A stretch of DNA of 64,000 nt, taken from the NCBI RefSeq assembly GCF_910584445.1, contig NZ_CAJUBO010000012.1:1-64000 (forward strand), read 5' to 3'. Source of the stretch: an uncultured Desulfovibrio sp. GTDB taxonomy: Bacteria > Desulfobacterota > Desulfovibrionia > Desulfovibrionales > Desulfovibrionaceae. Shown in pieces: positions 54,401-62,997 of this stretch (position 1 is its first letter; each line of letters opens with the position of its first letter). The translations under genes were made by a program, and so were the position numbers. The notes under the pieces are model-generated. The model was not told where the DNA came from. It saw nothing but the letters and a program-made list of their open reading frames with translations, and ran no database searches.

Positions 54401-54572
54401 ATTCTGGATCCCCGGCGTCAACAACCTCAAAAGCCGTGGCCGCTGGGCCTTTGCCGAGCTGAAACGTGTCTATGCGCTGGAAGGTGACATGGAAGCCAAA
54501 ATCAGGGAAGCCTTTAACCTCATGCTGGACTCTGCGGCTTCCATACCTCTGGAGGGCCAGAGTGGAATTTGA
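51465..54572 (+). CDS. Restriction endonuclease subunit Res, type III/BPTD_3080-like
   Basis: A 1035-aa helicase-nuclease. The SF2 translocase has Walker A LATGAGKTTVMAMLI near residue 175, DEAHH in FNDEAHHCY near 310, DLSATPFF, and motif VI QVIGRALRRQSYD. The C-terminus carries a PD-(D/E)XK nuclease: RPDFLLLVDD and LVVEIKGWRDE near 940-965. It would cut unmodified DNA together with the Mod protein encoded next. The overall form fits the BPTD_3080 family. The start at 51465 is the ATG with the best local context; the frame is open to 51417. Confidence 0.9.
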   Translation: MSNPFFDHPILNSPYTLPVKHWELDESGQPTQKILDFRRPASFITPIPKPKKRTAQQGTLLGNATAMELSTKEQEYELATRINELRSTITAWRNLPDPKNWKVTPETTRLLQHWRHHDFSGIRPFFCQLEAVETAIWLTEVAPRDGKRGEKFLEYLQNANNDANPGLPRLALKLATGAGKTTVMAMLIAWQTINAVRYPNSKRFSHGFLVVTPGITIRDRLRVLLPADAESYYQSRELVPPDMLRDIQRARVVITNYHAFRLREKTELSGAGRALLTGRHGDALNTLEPEGQMLQRVMGELMGMKNIIVFNDEAHHCYQERPESAKEEITVLEDEEKKEASSEAKANNEAARLWINGLKTVQKKLEISRIFDLSATPFFLRGSGYAEGTLFPWTVCDFSLMDAIECGVVKLPRVPVADNIPSGEMPKFRDLWKNIRKDMPRAGRGKNQTLDPQKLPTLLQNALDALYGHYKDTYAAWQAEHMNVAPCFIIVCNNTATSKLIYDYVSGYVDTAGQFHNGRFELFRNFDENGNALSHSRTLLIDSEQLESGEKLPDDFRKTYAEAIERFRREALERGGALAEELRRGKEIDDSVLLREVMNTVGKPNTLGGDIRCVVSVSMLTEGWDANTVTHVLGVRAFGTQLLCEQVIGRALRRQSYDLNEEKLFNTEYADVMGIPFDFTAQAVKVPPVKTRPTVHVKAVRPERDRLEITFPRVVGYRVELPREHIRAQFTEDSRLTLDPDLVGPTEALMAGIVGETATVRVEDRKDMRPSTIIAHLTSHYLRTKQMDDDGNPRLYLFGQIKKIIQQWLRENYLECLGGTYPAMLLDRRLADMACEKIHAAVNRAGVQDAGEKPPVLALLDPYNPTGSTRYVNFTTSKTDRWQTAADKCHVNWCVLDSDWEGAFCYAAEQNPRVYAYVKNHNLGFEVPYSWQGQEHMYRPDFLLLVDDGHGPDDLLHLVVEIKGWRDEQDKAKKEAMDVFWIPGVNNLKSRGRWAFAELKRVYALEGDMEAKIREAFNLMLDSAASIPLEGQSGI

Positions 54573-54621
54573 ACGCTTCAAGGCCGGTCATTGGCAGCAA
54601 CGCATGCAGTTTAATTCCCGA

Positions 54622-54697
54622 TTCTCGGAATAAGCTGCTGCCTTATTCCGAGAAAAGTCATTTTCTCGGAATAAGAAGTCGCCTTGATCCGAGAAAA
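54622..54697. promoter_or_regulatory. Inverted repeats between res and mod
   Basis: TTCTCGGAATAAG (54622-54634) and its exact complement (54642-54654) form a 13-bp dyad. A third copy (54663-54675) lies downstream and TTTTCTCGGA/TCCGAGAAAA (54661-54670 with 54688-54697) forms a second dyad. They fill the 150-nt gap before mod and look like operator sites. Confidence 0.7.
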
Positions 54698-54722
54698 GCA
54701 ACCAAGCAAAAGGCAGGCCATC

Positions 54723-57536
54723 ATGCCCCCCAAAAAGTCCGGCCGGAAAAGTATAGAAACGCTGACCCATGACGAAGCCAGGCGGGTGAACATCCCCACA
54801 GCCGAACTTTCTTCCGTGGCCCGCACCAGGGATATCGCACCTGTGACCGTGGCTTTTGAACGACGTGATGCGGATTTGGACCCGCAGCTCATCTGGCGCG
54901 GCAAATACGGTCCGGACGGCATTGCGGGTGAAAACGGCGAGTTGCTGGTCAAGGCCGCGCCCCTGTATATTCAGGAAAAAGTCCACCCCAAGGCGCTCAT
55001 TGATGATTTGCGGCGGGAGAGCGAGGCGCGGGCCCAAAAGAGCGCCGCGTCCGAGCAGGAACAGTTCAGCCTGTTCGCCGACTTCAACGGCCTGCCCGAA
55101 GGCGCGGACAAGACGGAATTCTACCGGCACGAGCAGAATTGGGCCAACCGGCTGATCCTGGGCGACAGCTTGCAGGTCATGGCCGGGCTGGCCGAACGCG
55201 AGGGACTGCGCGGGCAGGTGCAGTGCATCTATTTTGACCCGCCCTACGGCATCAAATTCAACAGCAATTTCCAGTGGTCTACCACCAGCCGCGACGTGAA
55301 GGACAACAAGGCCGACCACATCACCCGCGAACCGGAACAGGTCAAGGCTTTCCGTGATACCTGGAGAGACGGCATCCACAGCTACCTGAGCTACCTGCGG
55401 GACAGGTTTATTGTGGCGCGGGATTTGCTCACGGAAAGCGGCAGTATCTTTGTGCAGATTGGCGATGAGAACGTGCATCGGGTGCGGGCAGTGCTGGATG
55501 AGGTGTTTGGGGAGGAGAATTTTGTCAGCCAGATAACAATTCAAACGACTACTGGTTTTTTATCAAGCTATATTAGTAATATGTCAGATTTTGTATTATG
55601 GTATGCTAAAAATAAAGATTTTACTCAATACCATGCTCCATATTATAGAAAAACGTTTAAATTAGGCGATGGTAATGCTAAATGGCTTATGTTTGATGAT
55701 TTTTCATATCGTGGAGTATCAGCACAAGAAAAACAAGGAATAATCCCTATTCCTGAAAATACAAAACTATATAAGCCTGATAATATTATTTCTCAGGGTA
55801 GCGCTACAGAAAAGCAGCCATTTCTATTTCATGGAAAAATTTATGATACATGGGGTAAAAATTCACATTGGAAAGCCAACTATCCTACAGGAATGAATAG
55901 ACTTGGAAAGGCAGGACGCATACATATTGCTGATAATTCAATTCAATATGTACGCTATCATGATGATTTTAATGTATCTGTATATGGTAATATTTGGAAT
56001 GACACTGGAACAGGCAACTTTACTGATGAAAAATTATATGTAGTTCAAACAAATATTAAAATCATTGAACGCTGCATCCTCATGGCCACAGACCCCGGCG
56101 ATCTCGTCCTTGACCCTACCTGCGGTTCCGGTACTACGGCCTATGTGGCCGAGCAGTGGGGGCGCCGCTGGGTCACCATCGACACCTCGCGCGTGGCCCT
56201 CGCCCTGGCCCGTTCCCGCATCATGGGCGCGCGTTACCCCTATTATCTGCTGGCCGACTCTCCCGAAGGGCAAAAGAAAGAAGCGGAACTGGCACAGAAA
56301 CCTGTGCCGGATCGGCCCACATACGGCAACATCAGACATGGGTTTGTCTACGAGCGTGTGCCGCACATCACCCTCAAATCCATTGCCAACAATGCGGAAA
56401 TAGACGTTATCTGGGAAAAATGGCAGCAAAAGCTGGAACCGTTGCGCGAGAAGCTCAACGCCGCTCTGGGCACGACGTGGGAAGAATGGAAAATTCCCCG
56501 CGAAGCAGATGAGGCCTGGCCGCAGGCAACTGCCAAAATTCATGCCGACTGGTGGGCGGCCCGCGTCGCCCGGCAAAAGGAAATTGACGCGTCCATCGCC
56601 GCCAAGGCGGACTTTGAGTTCTTGTACGACAAGCCCTATGTGGACAACAAAAAAGTGCGCGTGGCTGGCCCCTTTACCGTGGAGAGCCTTTCCCCGCACC
56701 GGATACTGACCGTGGACGAAAACGATGATATTGTCGATCCGCTGGAACGGGCAGTGCGGGACGGCGCGCAGGACTTTGCGTCCATGATACTGGAAGAGCT
56801 GAAACGCTCCGGGGTCCAGCAGGCGCACAAGGAAGACAAGATCGTGTTCACCGCGCTCAAGGGCTGGCCGGGCGTGCGCTACATCAACGCCGAAGGCAGA
56901 TACATGGAAGGCGAAACCGAGCGCCGGGCGGCCATCTTCATCGGGCCGGAATTCGGCAGCGTCACCCGCCAGGATCTGGCCGCGGCGGCGCGGGAAGCGG
57001 GCGAGGCGGGTTTTGAACTGCTTATTTCCTGCGCCTTCAACTACGACGCAGCTTCCAGCGATCTGTCCAGCCTCGGCACGGTGCGGATTCTCAAGGCGCG
57101 CATGAACGCCGATCTGCACATGTCCGCGGACCTCAAGAATACGGGCAAGGGCAATCTCTTCGTTATTTTTGGCGAACCGGATATTGTCATTGAAGATGCC
57201 CCCAATAACCAGATTCAGGTCACGGTCAAGGGCGTGGATGTCTTTGATCCGGCCACGGGCGAAGTGCGCAGCGATGATCCGGACACCATTGCCTGTTGGT
57301 TTATCGACACCGACTATAACGAAGAATCGTTCTTTGTGCGCCATGCCTACTTTTTGGGAGCGGGTGATCCGTACAAATCTCTCAAGACCACCCTCAAGGC
57401 CGAAATCGACCGCGAAGCGTGGGAAAGCCTGCACAGAGCCACTTCCCGCCTCTTTGACCGTCCCAAATCCGGCAGAATCGCGGTCAAGGTCATCAACCAC
57501 CTGGGCGACGAAGTGATGAAGGTGTACAGGGTGTAA
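54723..57536 (+). CDS. DNA methyltransferase Mod, beta-class, type III
   Basis: A 937-aa adenine methyltransferase that protects the host and gives Res its target. The catalytic motif YFDPPYG is near residue 172 and the AdoMet motif DPTCGSGTTA near 464, the order of the beta class, with the target-recognition domain between them. That middle part (nt 55540-56066, residues about 272-448) is strongly AT-rich while both flanks are GC-rich, so the recognition domain was swapped in from another source. A long C-terminal region (550-937) contacts Res. The ATG at 54723 follows AGGCAGG. Confidence 0.92.
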   Translation: MPPKKSGRKSIETLTHDEARRVNIPTAELSSVARTRDIAPVTVAFERRDADLDPQLIWRGKYGPDGIAGENGELLVKAAPLYIQEKVHPKALIDDLRRESEARAQKSAASEQEQFSLFADFNGLPEGADKTEFYRHEQNWANRLILGDSLQVMAGLAEREGLRGQVQCIYFDPPYGIKFNSNFQWSTTSRDVKDNKADHITREPEQVKAFRDTWRDGIHSYLSYLRDRFIVARDLLTESGSIFVQIGDENVHRVRAVLDEVFGEENFVSQITIQTTTGFLSSYISNMSDFVLWYAKNKDFTQYHAPYYRKTFKLGDGNAKWLMFDDFSYRGVSAQEKQGIIPIPENTKLYKPDNIISQGSATEKQPFLFHGKIYDTWGKNSHWKANYPTGMNRLGKAGRIHIADNSIQYVRYHDDFNVSVYGNIWNDTGTGNFTDEKLYVVQTNIKIIERCILMATDPGDLVLDPTCGSGTTAYVAEQWGRRWVTIDTSRVALALARSRIMGARYPYYLLADSPEGQKKEAELAQKPVPDRPTYGNIRHGFVYERVPHITLKSIANNAEIDVIWEKWQQKLEPLREKLNAALGTTWEEWKIPREADEAWPQATAKIHADWWAARVARQKEIDASIAAKADFEFLYDKPYVDNKKVRVAGPFTVESLSPHRILTVDENDDIVDPLERAVRDGAQDFASMILEELKRSGVQQAHKEDKIVFTALKGWPGVRYINAEGRYMEGETERRAAIFIGPEFGSVTRQDLAAAAREAGEAGFELLISCAFNYDAASSDLSSLGTVRILKARMNADLHMSADLKNTGKGNLFVIFGEPDIVIEDAPNNQIQVTVKGVDVFDPATGEVRSDDPDTIACWFIDTDYNEESFFVRHAYFLGAGDPYKSLKTTLKAEIDREAWESLHRATSRLFDRPKSGRIAVKVINHLGDEVMKVYRV

Positions 57537-57552
57537 AGGTATACGAGGTATT

Positions 57553-58224
57553 GTGATGGACCCAAAAGACAAAGATTTTGAGATTTCACGAATTTTACCC
57601 TTTGAATACGCCGTTAATTTATTTCAGAATAATGAACTTTTCTTTTCCAAACCTTCATCGTGGGATGATCCCTATGAAAAGTTAAATGATTATTCAAATG
57701 AAAAGCATACTCGAGTAATTTTAGCACAATGCTGGTGTAAAACAGGATATTCAGATGCCATGTGGAGAATTTTTTCTCAAAGGAAATGCCTAAAAAACTA
57801 TGGACCAGGAATACAAATTCGAACCCATGTTTCTGAATTAAAAAATATTATTAATGATGTAAAAGATGAATATAATTTTAAGTTATATAGCAGTAGCGTT
57901 AATTATATATCTTTAAGAAAATATCGTGAAATAATTAAAACAGAGAGCAGAATCAAAATGGCTTTTATAAAACGCTATGCATTTCGCCATGAACTTGAAT
58001 ACAGATTTTTAATTAATTCAAGTATCTCAAATAAAAACTTTAAATGGTATGAAAATGGAGTCAATATTAAACTTAATAGGAAATTATCCGATATAATCCA
58101 TAAGGTTTTCATTGATCCTTTTGCCTCTCCGCACCTTGTCAATGCAGTTCGTGACTATCTAAAAAAATTGGGCATACCCTGTTCACAGTCTTCAATATAT
58201 AAAGAACCTGTTCAGGCTAGCTAA
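57553..58224 (+). CDS. DUF2971-like protein within the restriction cluster (second)
   Basis: A 223-aa AT-rich gene set between mod (16 nt) and the helicase gene (about 20 nt). The pattern is that of DUF2971: LFFSKPSSWDDPYEKLNDYS, then ILAQCWCKTGYSDAMWRIFSQ and FRHELEYRFLINSS, shorter than the member at 41193. The spacing says it belongs to the operon. Function is unknown; it could be an effector or an accessory to the restriction complex. Its base composition is like that of the swapped domain in mod, as if both came together. Confidence 0.7.
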   Translation: MMDPKDKDFEISRILPFEYAVNLFQNNELFFSKPSSWDDPYEKLNDYSNEKHTRVILAQCWCKTGYSDAMWRIFSQRKCLKNYGPGIQIRTHVSELKNIINDVKDEYNFKLYSSSVNYISLRKYREIIKTESRIKMAFIKRYAFRHELEYRFLINSSISNKNFKWYENGVNIKLNRKLSDIIHKVFIDPFASPHLVNAVRDYLKKLGIPCSQSSIYKEPVQAS

Positions 58225-58243
58225 TCTGTTTTGGGACTATGTG

Positions 58244-60334
58244 ATGGAATTTCGTATCTCTGACACCTTCACCGCCAGTTTATGCAGACTGACCGCCGAC
58301 GAGCAAAAGCTGGTCAAGCAGACAGCTTTTGATGCGCAGGTCAATCCGGCCAGTCCTGGGCTTCGTTTTCACAAGCTGGATCGCGGCAGGGACAAAAATT
58401 TCTGGTCCCTGTCTGTGGGCATGGACATCCGCATTATCGTCCATCGCACGGCGCAAAGTTTGCTGTTCTGCTATGTGGATCATCACGACAAGGTTTACGC
58501 GTGGGCGGAAAAGCGCAAACTGGAAGTGCATCCGCAAACCGGCGCAGCCCAGATTGTGGAAGTTCGTGAAGTGGTGCAGACCGTTACGCGGCCTGCGACT
58601 GAGCGTACAACAGGGCGTGCCCTGTTCGTGTCTGTTTCTGATGAACAGCTCTTGCGTTGTGGTATTCCTGCTGAATGGCTTCCCGCAGTACGGGCTCTCG
58701 CCGATCAAGATGCCTTGCTGGAACTGGCATCGCATCTTCCGACCGAAGCCGGTGAAGCTCTGTTGGATATGGCTTTGGGACGGATGCCTACTCTTGTGAG
58801 CTACGCCGCCCTTGCACCGGTAACTCAGGATTTTTCTGTCGCGTTTCAGCATCCGGATGCTCAACGCCGTTTCCGTCTCATGGGCAGCGCGGAAGAATTG
58901 CAGCGCGCCTTGGAATACCCGTGGGACAAGTGGCTGGTTTTCCTTCATCCCGATCAACGCGCCTTGGTGGAAGGGCGCTTCAACGGACCGATCAAGGTAT
59001 GCGGCTCCGCCGGAACGGGAAAAACCGTTGTTGCCTTGCATCGTGCGGCACATCTGGCACGCACCAACCCGGATGCCCGAATTTTGCTCACTACTTTAAG
59101 CGACCCACTTGCCCATGCCTTGCGCAACAAACTCAACTGCCTGCTGGCCCATGAGCCAAAGTTGGCCGAACGTATCGATGTACGGGCTCTGTCAGCGCAA
59201 GCACAACGCCTGTTCCGCCTGCGAGAACCGGATATTGCCAAAGGCATCACACTTGCCACCAAAGCACACATTTTGGACATTCTGCGGCAGAAAGTAGCGG
59301 CTTTGCACCTTAAAGGATACACGGAACGTTTCCTGTACGCCGAATGGCAGGAACTGGTGGATGCCCGTCAACTAACATCCTGGGAAGAATACCGTGTTAC
59401 CCCGCGCCTCGGCAGGAAAACTCGCCTTTCCGAACAGCGGCGCCAAGCCGTTTGGGCCGTATTTGAACGTGTGAACAACGCGTTAGCGGAGCAACATCTT
59501 TACACGGAAGCATCTCTCTATACCCGATTGTCATTCCTGATGGCCGAAACGGCAAATCCGCCTTTTGATTTTGTTGTCGTGGATGAAGCGCAGGATTTGA
59601 GCTATGCGCAAATGCGTTTTGTAGCCGCGCTCGGCGTACACAGGCCGGATGCCCTCTGCTTCTGTGGTGATCTTGGGCAACGCATTTTTCAGTTGCCTTT
59701 CTCCTGGAAATCGTTGGGTGTGGACATTCGGGGGCGTTCCTTTACCCTGCGCGTCAACTACCGCACGTCACACCAGATACGCAGTCAGGCCGACAAGCTG
59801 CTGGATGCCGAACTCGCCGACGCCGACGGCAACGTGGAAAAGCGGAGCGATCCCATTTCCGCTTTCAATGGCCCGCAACCCGACATCCTTTCTTTTGCGT
59901 CAGAAGAAGAGGAAAGCCAAGCTGTGGCACGATGGCTTGCCACACGTCGAGGCAACGGTGTGGCTGCGCGGGAAATGGCGGTCTTTGTCCGCTCTGAGGC
60001 GGAAATCCCCCGCGCCGAGGCCGCGTTGCGTCAGGCAGAAATTCCCTATGTCATTCTTGACAGAGAGATGGATATTCCCAAGGACAGTGCCACTATTGCT
60101 GTCATGCACCTTGCCAAGGGGTTGGAGTTCCAAGCCGTAGCGGTCATGGCATGTGACGCCGACGTTATTCCATCTCAGCAAAGAATAGAAGATATGGGCG
60201 ATGATACGGATTTGGAAGACGTGTACAACACCGAACGTCAGCTTTTGTATGTGGCCTGTACGCGGGCGCGGGATCATTTGCTGATCTGTGGTGTGGAGCA
60301 GACATCGGAATTTCTGGATGATTTACTGATGTGA
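58244..60334 (+). CDS. RelE-like domain fused to UvrD/Rep-type helicase
   Basis: A 696-aa protein. The first ~90 residues have the pattern of a RelE/ParE toxin fold (GLRFHKLDRGRDKNFWSLSV, DIRIIVHRT, YVDHHDKVYAWAEKRK). An SF1 helicase follows: Walker A GSAGTGKTVVALHRA near 256, DEAQDLSY near 447, NYRTSHQIR, and a late VACTRARDHLL. A GTG lies one codon upstream. Fusions of this type are found in defence islands. It may sense or process DNA ends while the toxin-like part contacts RNA or protein; neither activity is shown by sequence. Confidence 0.8.
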   Translation: MEFRISDTFTASLCRLTADEQKLVKQTAFDAQVNPASPGLRFHKLDRGRDKNFWSLSVGMDIRIIVHRTAQSLLFCYVDHHDKVYAWAEKRKLEVHPQTGAAQIVEVREVVQTVTRPATERTTGRALFVSVSDEQLLRCGIPAEWLPAVRALADQDALLELASHLPTEAGEALLDMALGRMPTLVSYAALAPVTQDFSVAFQHPDAQRRFRLMGSAEELQRALEYPWDKWLVFLHPDQRALVEGRFNGPIKVCGSAGTGKTVVALHRAAHLARTNPDARILLTTLSDPLAHALRNKLNCLLAHEPKLAERIDVRALSAQAQRLFRLREPDIAKGITLATKAHILDILRQKVAALHLKGYTERFLYAEWQELVDARQLTSWEEYRVTPRLGRKTRLSEQRRQAVWAVFERVNNALAEQHLYTEASLYTRLSFLMAETANPPFDFVVVDEAQDLSYAQMRFVAALGVHRPDALCFCGDLGQRIFQLPFSWKSLGVDIRGRSFTLRVNYRTSHQIRSQADKLLDAELADADGNVEKRSDPISAFNGPQPDILSFASEEEESQAVARWLATRRGNGVAAREMAVFVRSEAEIPRAEAALRQAEIPYVILDREMDIPKDSATIAVMHLAKGLEFQAVAVMACDADVIPSQQRIEDMGDDTDLEDVYNTERQLLYVACTRARDHLLICGVEQTSEFLDDLLM

Positions 60335-60414
60335 GAAAATATTTTTGAGACTCCGATTCAATTTGCGGAAAGAGTGGTGGAAAAATCCCCACACTGGAAC
60401 TATATTTATCGTCA

Positions 60415-61074
60415 TCATCTTCCAGTGAAAAAACTGATTGCCAGTTGCACCATTTTAGCTCCGCCTGAAATTCGTCTTTTCGCTTCAGGATTAGATTCCA
60501 TACTTTGCAATAATGATGAGAGAATATCTACTGCAAGATGGGTTGCTTTTAATTCTGGACGATCGTATGGTTTATTATTCAAGGCAAGGTCTACACTTTT
60601 TAGCACTAACAAGCCACGTTCCAATTCTTCTGCGTCAAAATTGCAAAACTGTTTTGCGGCTTCAAGAACGTATCCTATAATTTCGAGAAGATTTGAAACT
60701 TTAAGCTTATCATAATATTTTTTATACACCTGTGTATTTAATGTAAGGCATGTTTGCCTCGCATATATTTTTTGGATTGCATCAGAACAAAATGATTGCG
60801 TATTTTGTTCTTGCATATATTCTGTGATTGCAATACTTAATGCATCTACATTCATTTTTAAATCATTTGCATTAAGTAATTCTGGATTTACTTGGAATAC
60901 ACTTCTTGGACGTATCCAGGATGAAAAAATATTAAGTGCACGTCTTCGTATCGTAGGGAAATGCAAACTCGAATTTATAGCATTAATCTTATCTGCACGA
61001 CAAGAACTTTTCGCTTTCACCAATATATCAAAAAGCAATTCACTCTGATCCTGATTTTCAATTGAGCTAAGCAT
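60415..61074 (-). CDS. Unknown AT-rich protein, 219 aa
   Basis: I do not recognise this gene. It is soluble and helical with several Cys (SSCRADK, QTCLTLN, QFCNFDAEEL) and no membrane part. It is convergent with the helicase gene (80 nt apart) and ends element B before the right att site. The low GC content shows transfer. It could be a fifth part of the restriction cluster, perhaps a regulator transcribed on its own, or unrelated cargo. Confidence 0.6.
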   Translation of the reverse strand: MLSSIENQDQSELLFDILVKAKSSCRADKINAINSSLHFPTIRRRALNIFSSWIRPRSVFQVNPELLNANDLKMNVDALSIAITEYMQEQNTQSFCSDAIQKIYARQTCLTLNTQVYKKYYDKLKVSNLLEIIGYVLEAAKQFCNFDAEELERGLLVLKSVDLALNNKPYDRPELKATHLAVDILSSLLQSMESNPEAKRRISGGAKMVQLAISFFTGR

Positions 61075-61217
61075 ATTCTTATCTCAGCGTTTTTTAATTA
61101 TTGTAATCACCATATCCCATTCACCCGGTTCTCAACTGTGGGTTTGATAATTAGCCTGAAAATCGCTCAAAATCCATATCCCTGAGTGGTCCCGTCCAAG
61201 GCGCGAAAAATTTTAAT

Positions 61218-61287
61218 CTGGTGGGAATAGTGGTGGGACCAAATCCCGCCTATGCAAAAGGGCTTACGGTTTTCATCGTAAGCCCTT
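61218..61287. repeat. Element B right-end repeat with terminator
   Basis: Nearly the same as 42201-42270: two GGTGGGA motifs (61220-61229 and 61232-61239) and the hairpin AAGGGCTTACG/CGTAAGCCCTT (61258-61287). Here it runs straight into the attachment site. Confidence 0.85.
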
Positions 61288-61295
61288 GATTTTCT

Positions 61296-61340
<45 letters not shown>

Positions 61341-61476
61341 GGCTACAACGATAACCTTCCGCGACAAGAAATCCTGCACTTTCACGCGCTTACGCAGAAA
61401 ACCTTGCTTGCCGAAACTGCCGAAAAAAACTTTCGTTGACGCGGCAGGTTAGCACCCCGTTAGCACCGGCCTCTTA

Positions 61477-61812
61477 TTACGTCAGGGTAAAATATCTGTC
61501 AATTTTCTTGATGGTGGCGTAGAACGGCAGCTTGTCCTTGTATTTTTTCAACTGATCGCACAGGACGGCGGAGCCGGTGAAGACAACATGTTTTTCATCC
61601 GGCCTGTCCGGGTACTCGAACTGAATCGTCAGGCAGTCGGCGGAATTGGCCTGTTGGTATTTGCTTTCCTTGATCCGAAATGCCGTCAAAAGGATTTCCA
61701 GGTTCAGGACAGCTTCTATCTTGACCTTTTTCCCTTCCAGAGGCCCGTCATTGCCAGCGAAGTCACTGAAGCGCAACGGCTTTGGCTTCGCGTTGTTGTC
61801 TGCAAGCTCCAT
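61477..61812 (-). CDS. Small phage-type protein next to the reverse transcriptase
   Basis: A 111-aa protein, beta-rich with a short helix. The pattern KVKIEAVLNLEILLTAFRIK, LTIQFEY and HVVFTGSAVLCDQL, ending FYATIKKIDRYF, is one I associate with small phage proteins of possible OB-like fold; no function is known. Its start overlaps the end of the reverse transcriptase gene by 50 nt, so the two are co-translated. A role in nucleic-acid binding for the retroelement is inference only. Confidence 0.6.
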   Translation of the reverse strand: MELADNNAKPKPLRFSDFAGNDGPLEGKKVKIEAVLNLEILLTAFRIKESKYQQANSADCLTIQFEYPDRPDEKHVVFTGSAVLCDQLKKYKDKLPFYATIKKIDRYFTLT

Positions 61813-62620
61813 TCGCCAACTCCACCAGTTCAGACAGGTGTACCGCCCTTTGGAAGTTATATGTATTAGCCCATTTCAACCAGCCGGTTGCGCTCGCCAA
61901 AACGGCTCGGCAATGCTCCGGCGTAATTTCTCCATGCGCCAGCAGGCCCGGCAAGGCTTTGAGGCGCTTTGCAACACGTTTGGCCGTGCGTTTCCGCAGA
62001 AGCACATACCCCCGGAAATGCCTATAGCCCAAAAAATCCACTCCCCGACCAACCGGAAACAGGTCACACTTTGACAGGCGCAGTTTTAGCACACTCCCGA
62101 CAAATTCTTCAACCCTCGCCGCCACGTCCCGGAGAACAGCTTTATTATTATGAAAAAACAGAAAATCGTCGCAATAGCGGATATAATCTTTTATTTTGAG
62201 AACATTTTTTACATAATGATCCAACTCATTCAAATATAAATTCCCCATCCATTGTGAGGTAAAGTTTCCTATCGGGACATTCTTTCCGCCAGGATAAGAA
62301 TATACAATATTCTCAATAAGCCATAGCGTATCTTTACATTTTATTTTTCTACGAATTATATTCATCAATATATCATGATCTATGCTCGGATAGAATTTTG
62401 AAATATCACATTTCAGGCAATAAGCATTCCGCCGTACAAATTCCATTGTTCTTCTGCTTCCAGAATGAATACCCTTGCCTTCTATACACGCATAGGAATC
62501 ATGAATAAAAAATTTGCTCCAAATAGGAATAACAACATTCATAAGGGCGTGCTGCACTATTCTGTCCGGGGAAAACGGCAAGACGTAAATGGTGGATTTC
62601 GATTGAAGGCCAAAGGCAAG
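61763..62620 (-). CDS. Diversity-generating-retroelement reverse transcriptase, N-terminus missing
   Basis: About 285 codons of a retroelement-type reverse transcriptase: IYVLPFSPDRIVQHALMN, HDSYACIEGKGIHSG, LKCDISKFYPSIDHD with a catalytic Asp, the DGR-like VPIGNFTSQWMGNLYLNELD and the active-site box RYCDDFLFF. The C-terminal thumb is present (LLAHGEITPEHCRAVLASATGW). Family members usually start some 80-100 residues earlier. Here the frame stays open to about 62695 but the sequence there is not like the family, and the first possible start (TTG 62581) is within the homology. It may be a truncated, inactive copy. Confidence 0.8.
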   Translation of the reverse strand, partial: LAFGLQSKSTIYVLPFSPDRIVQHALMNVVIPIWSKFFIHDSYACIEGKGIHSGSRRTMEFVRRNAYCLKCDISKFYPSIDHDILMNIIRRKIKCKDTLWLIENIVYSYPGGKNVPIGNFTSQWMGNLYLNELDHYVKNVLKIKDYIRYCDDFLFFHNNKAVLRDVAARVEEFVGSVLKLRLSKCDLFPVGRGVDFLGYRHFRGYVLLRKRTAKRVAKRLKALPGLLAHGEITPEHCRAVLASATGWLKWANTYNFQRAVHLSELVELANGACRQQREAKAVALQ

Positions 62621-62685
62621 CTGGATACACGAACACCGCCTCCCCGAACAGCGCGAAATCCTGCCCCGTGAGGAGGTGATGGCCG

Positions 62686-62769
62686 ATGCTGCGAATCAGC
62701 ATCACCGTCAAGGCTACTGCCGGAGCGGTGGCCCTTCTCCTGATTATCCTGCTGCGTTCTTGCAGCTAG
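62686..62769 (+). CDS. Small hydrophobic peptide, 27 aa
   Basis: The frame MLRISITVKATAGAVALL followed by LIILLRSCS has one membrane segment. AGGAGG lies 9 nt before the ATG at 62686, a very good ribosome site. It is in the opposite direction to the retroelement genes and is followed by a GC-rich hairpin. It resembles type I toxin or other membrane micropeptides in size and shape only. Confidence 0.5.
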   Translation: MLRISITVKATAGAVALLLIILLRSCS

Positions 62770-62787
62770 CGGTACATGGAAAAGGCT

Positions 62788-62821
62788 CGGCCCCGGAAGT
62801 GCTGACACACAACCGGGGCCG
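62788..62821. other. GC hairpin after the small peptide
   Basis: CGGCCCCGG (62788-62796) pairs perfectly with CCGGGGCCG (62813-62821) across a 16-nt loop. No T run follows. A second, smaller hairpin CCTGGG/CCCAGG lies at about 62905-62930. Otherwise the 268-nt stretch 62770-63037 has no gene and no sequence like the variable region. Confidence 0.6.
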
Positions 62822-62997
62822 CTGAACCAAATATCAACCCGATGTTTGGGGAGGTGCGGGGTTCGCGCGGGGCGGTGAGTGTTACCAGCACTTGCCGCCC
62901 TTCTCCTGGGCAAAAGAATGTATTCCCAGGGCGGTTTTGTCAAGAAGTCCATTCCTGCCCAAAAACTCAAAAAATTTCGACCGCTACGCGGTAACGG

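Noticed and set aside
55540..56066. AT-rich stretch as a separate inserted gene
   Set aside because: The mod reading frame runs through it without a stop, and it sits exactly where the target-recognition domain belongs.
62499..62711. Alternative minus-strand frame as the lost N-terminus of the reverse transcriptase
   Set aside because: Its sequence does not resemble the family and it is out of phase with the real frame, which is itself open upstream.
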